Shown here: positions 63,422 through 64,000 of the stretch, piece after piece
Layout of the letters: every line of letters begins with the position of its first letter
Position numbering within the stretch: position 1 is the first letter of the stretch
From: Onchocerca lupi
Lineage: Eukaryota > Nematoda > Chromadorea > Rhabditida > Onchocercidae
Direction of reading: 5' to 3'
NCBI GenBank assembly: GCA_028564675.1
Contig: JAOVVO010000111.1
Span: 1-64,000 of the forward strand
DNA: 64,000 bases
Notes under the pieces: generated by a model
What the model saw: the letters and a program-made list of their open reading frames with translations, nothing else
Database searches by the model: none
Told to the model about the DNA's origin: nothing
Program-made: the position numbers and the translations under genes

Positions 63422-64000
63422 CCATATGCTAAGAACAATATTCTGAACCATCAAAAAACTGAACAATTCGAACATGTCGAAGAGAATGCTGTCGTAAAGA
63501 AGACATCTATCAGCGAACTTCAAATGATCAACGCCAATGTTCATGCTATCGAACAATCTACTGCCATCATTAATTGCAACACCGCAAAAGTGAGTTACAC
63601 CCATAGATGATACGGATACGTATAAGGATTGAGTAAAAGATGGAAAAATTGAATAAATCAATTCTGAAAATCGGTATGCAGATTCAAATGAGATCAATTG
63701 TTGAACGTATTTGCAGTTAGTTGTTGTGACCCAACCCGAAGAAATGGTCAACAAACACCTAAATGATAACTTGAGTGATTTCATCTTTGATGATAACTAT
63801 TTCGAAGACAGCTGGGGTCTTCATTCAAATTTATTATTTGCAACTTATATGCATCAGATGAATACATTTACGTCTACCACCGTAAGCATTTCATATTCAT
63901 TTGATTTTTTTGAACACCGAATCTTAATTTTACTAAATTTAAGGAAACCTTGTATTATCTGTAAGATTTGCTCAGTTTTCGACTTCCATTTTTTTTTTCA
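63422..64000 (+). CDS. unknown protein, partial gene running off the window
   Basis: Two exons are well supported by splice sites and phase. The first, 63422-63589, has 56 codons and ends AAA|gtgagt. The second, 63717-63881, starts after atttgcag, has 55 codons and ends ACC|gtaagc. Both are open in the joined frame. The peptide is polar and non-repetitive (QKTEQFEHVEENAVVKK; ISELQMINANVHAIEQ; then acidic DNLSDFIFDDNYFEDSWG, LLFATYMHQMNTF). No domain, signal peptide or membrane segment is visible in this part, and I do not recognise the family. An upstream exon is likely: 63134-63258 begins after tttccag, is open in a frame that ends TCG|gtactg in the right phase, and would encode a basic then hydrophobic segment (KKIFFTLAITILSF) that could be a membrane anchor. 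The start codon was not found and the 3' end lies beyond the window. Confidence 0.6.

Noticed and set aside
63359..63784. 141-codon open frame on the minus strand
   Set aside because: Mirror image of the plus-strand exons at the right edge; the plus strand has the better splice sites and composition.
1..64000. tRNA, rRNA, spliced-leader RNA and snRNA genes
   Set aside because: No tRNA B-box (GGTTCGA..CC) with matching arms, no SL1 core and no snRNA signature was seen on either strand.
1..64000. CRISPR arrays, bacterial operons or Wolbachia-derived insertions
   Set aside because: No regularly spaced repeats and no long uninterrupted bacterial-type reading frame; every supported gene has introns.
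1..64000. Telomeric TTAGGC arrays
   Set aside because: Only isolated hexamers occur, no tandem run.

Overview
The window looks like nuclear DNA of a nematode, most likely a filarial or related clade III species. The DNA is very AT-rich with long A/T runs. Genes are split into many small exons with gtaagt-type donors and TTTCAG-type acceptors. Most start codons sit a few bases after a splice acceptor, as expected for spliced-leader trans-splicing. The recognisable proteins are conserved eukaryotic housekeeping proteins. The species assignment is inference; no marker gene is present.

Layout. Bases 1 to about 20,280 are a gene-poor desert with microsatellites, a ~44-bp minisatellite (7.5-7.8 kb), homopolymer runs and a 30-bp perfect palindrome, plus two weak exon candidates. 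From 21.0 to 35.7 kb (+) lies a 22-23 exon gene for PP4 regulatory subunit 3 (SMEK / SMK-1), with a 5.4-kb intron 3 that holds a GC-richer island. From 37.74 to 39.23 kb (-) lies a decayed Helitron Rep gene. From 42.1 to 58.5 kb is a compact gene cluster: a MADF-domain protein (-), ribosomal protein L35A/eL33 (-), signal recognition particle SRP68 (-), Sm protein D2 (+) and a BSDC1-like BSD-domain protein (-). A broken protein-coding relic (59.06-59.61 kb, -) follows. After that comes mostly non-coding DNA until 63.4 kb, where a plus-strand gene of unknown product starts and runs off the window.

How the genes relate. PP4R3 steers the PP4 phosphatase; RPL35A and SRP68 act in translation and ER targeting; SmD2 is a spliceosome core protein. 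They are independent housekeeping functions. SRP68, RPL35A and the MADF gene are collinear on the minus strand, each with an acceptor close before its start codon. SRP68 and SmD2 are divergent over a 1.3-kb gap.

Exon coordinates were read by eye from splice signals, reading-frame phase and similarity to family members I know. Phases add up to whole codons for all five complete genes other than exon 19 of PP4R3, which is optional. No convincing new molecular system was found. The best leads are the intron-3 island in the PP4R3 gene, recurrent GTTC donors and AAG acceptors, the Helitron relic, the broken gene at 59 kb and the unidentified gene at the right edge.
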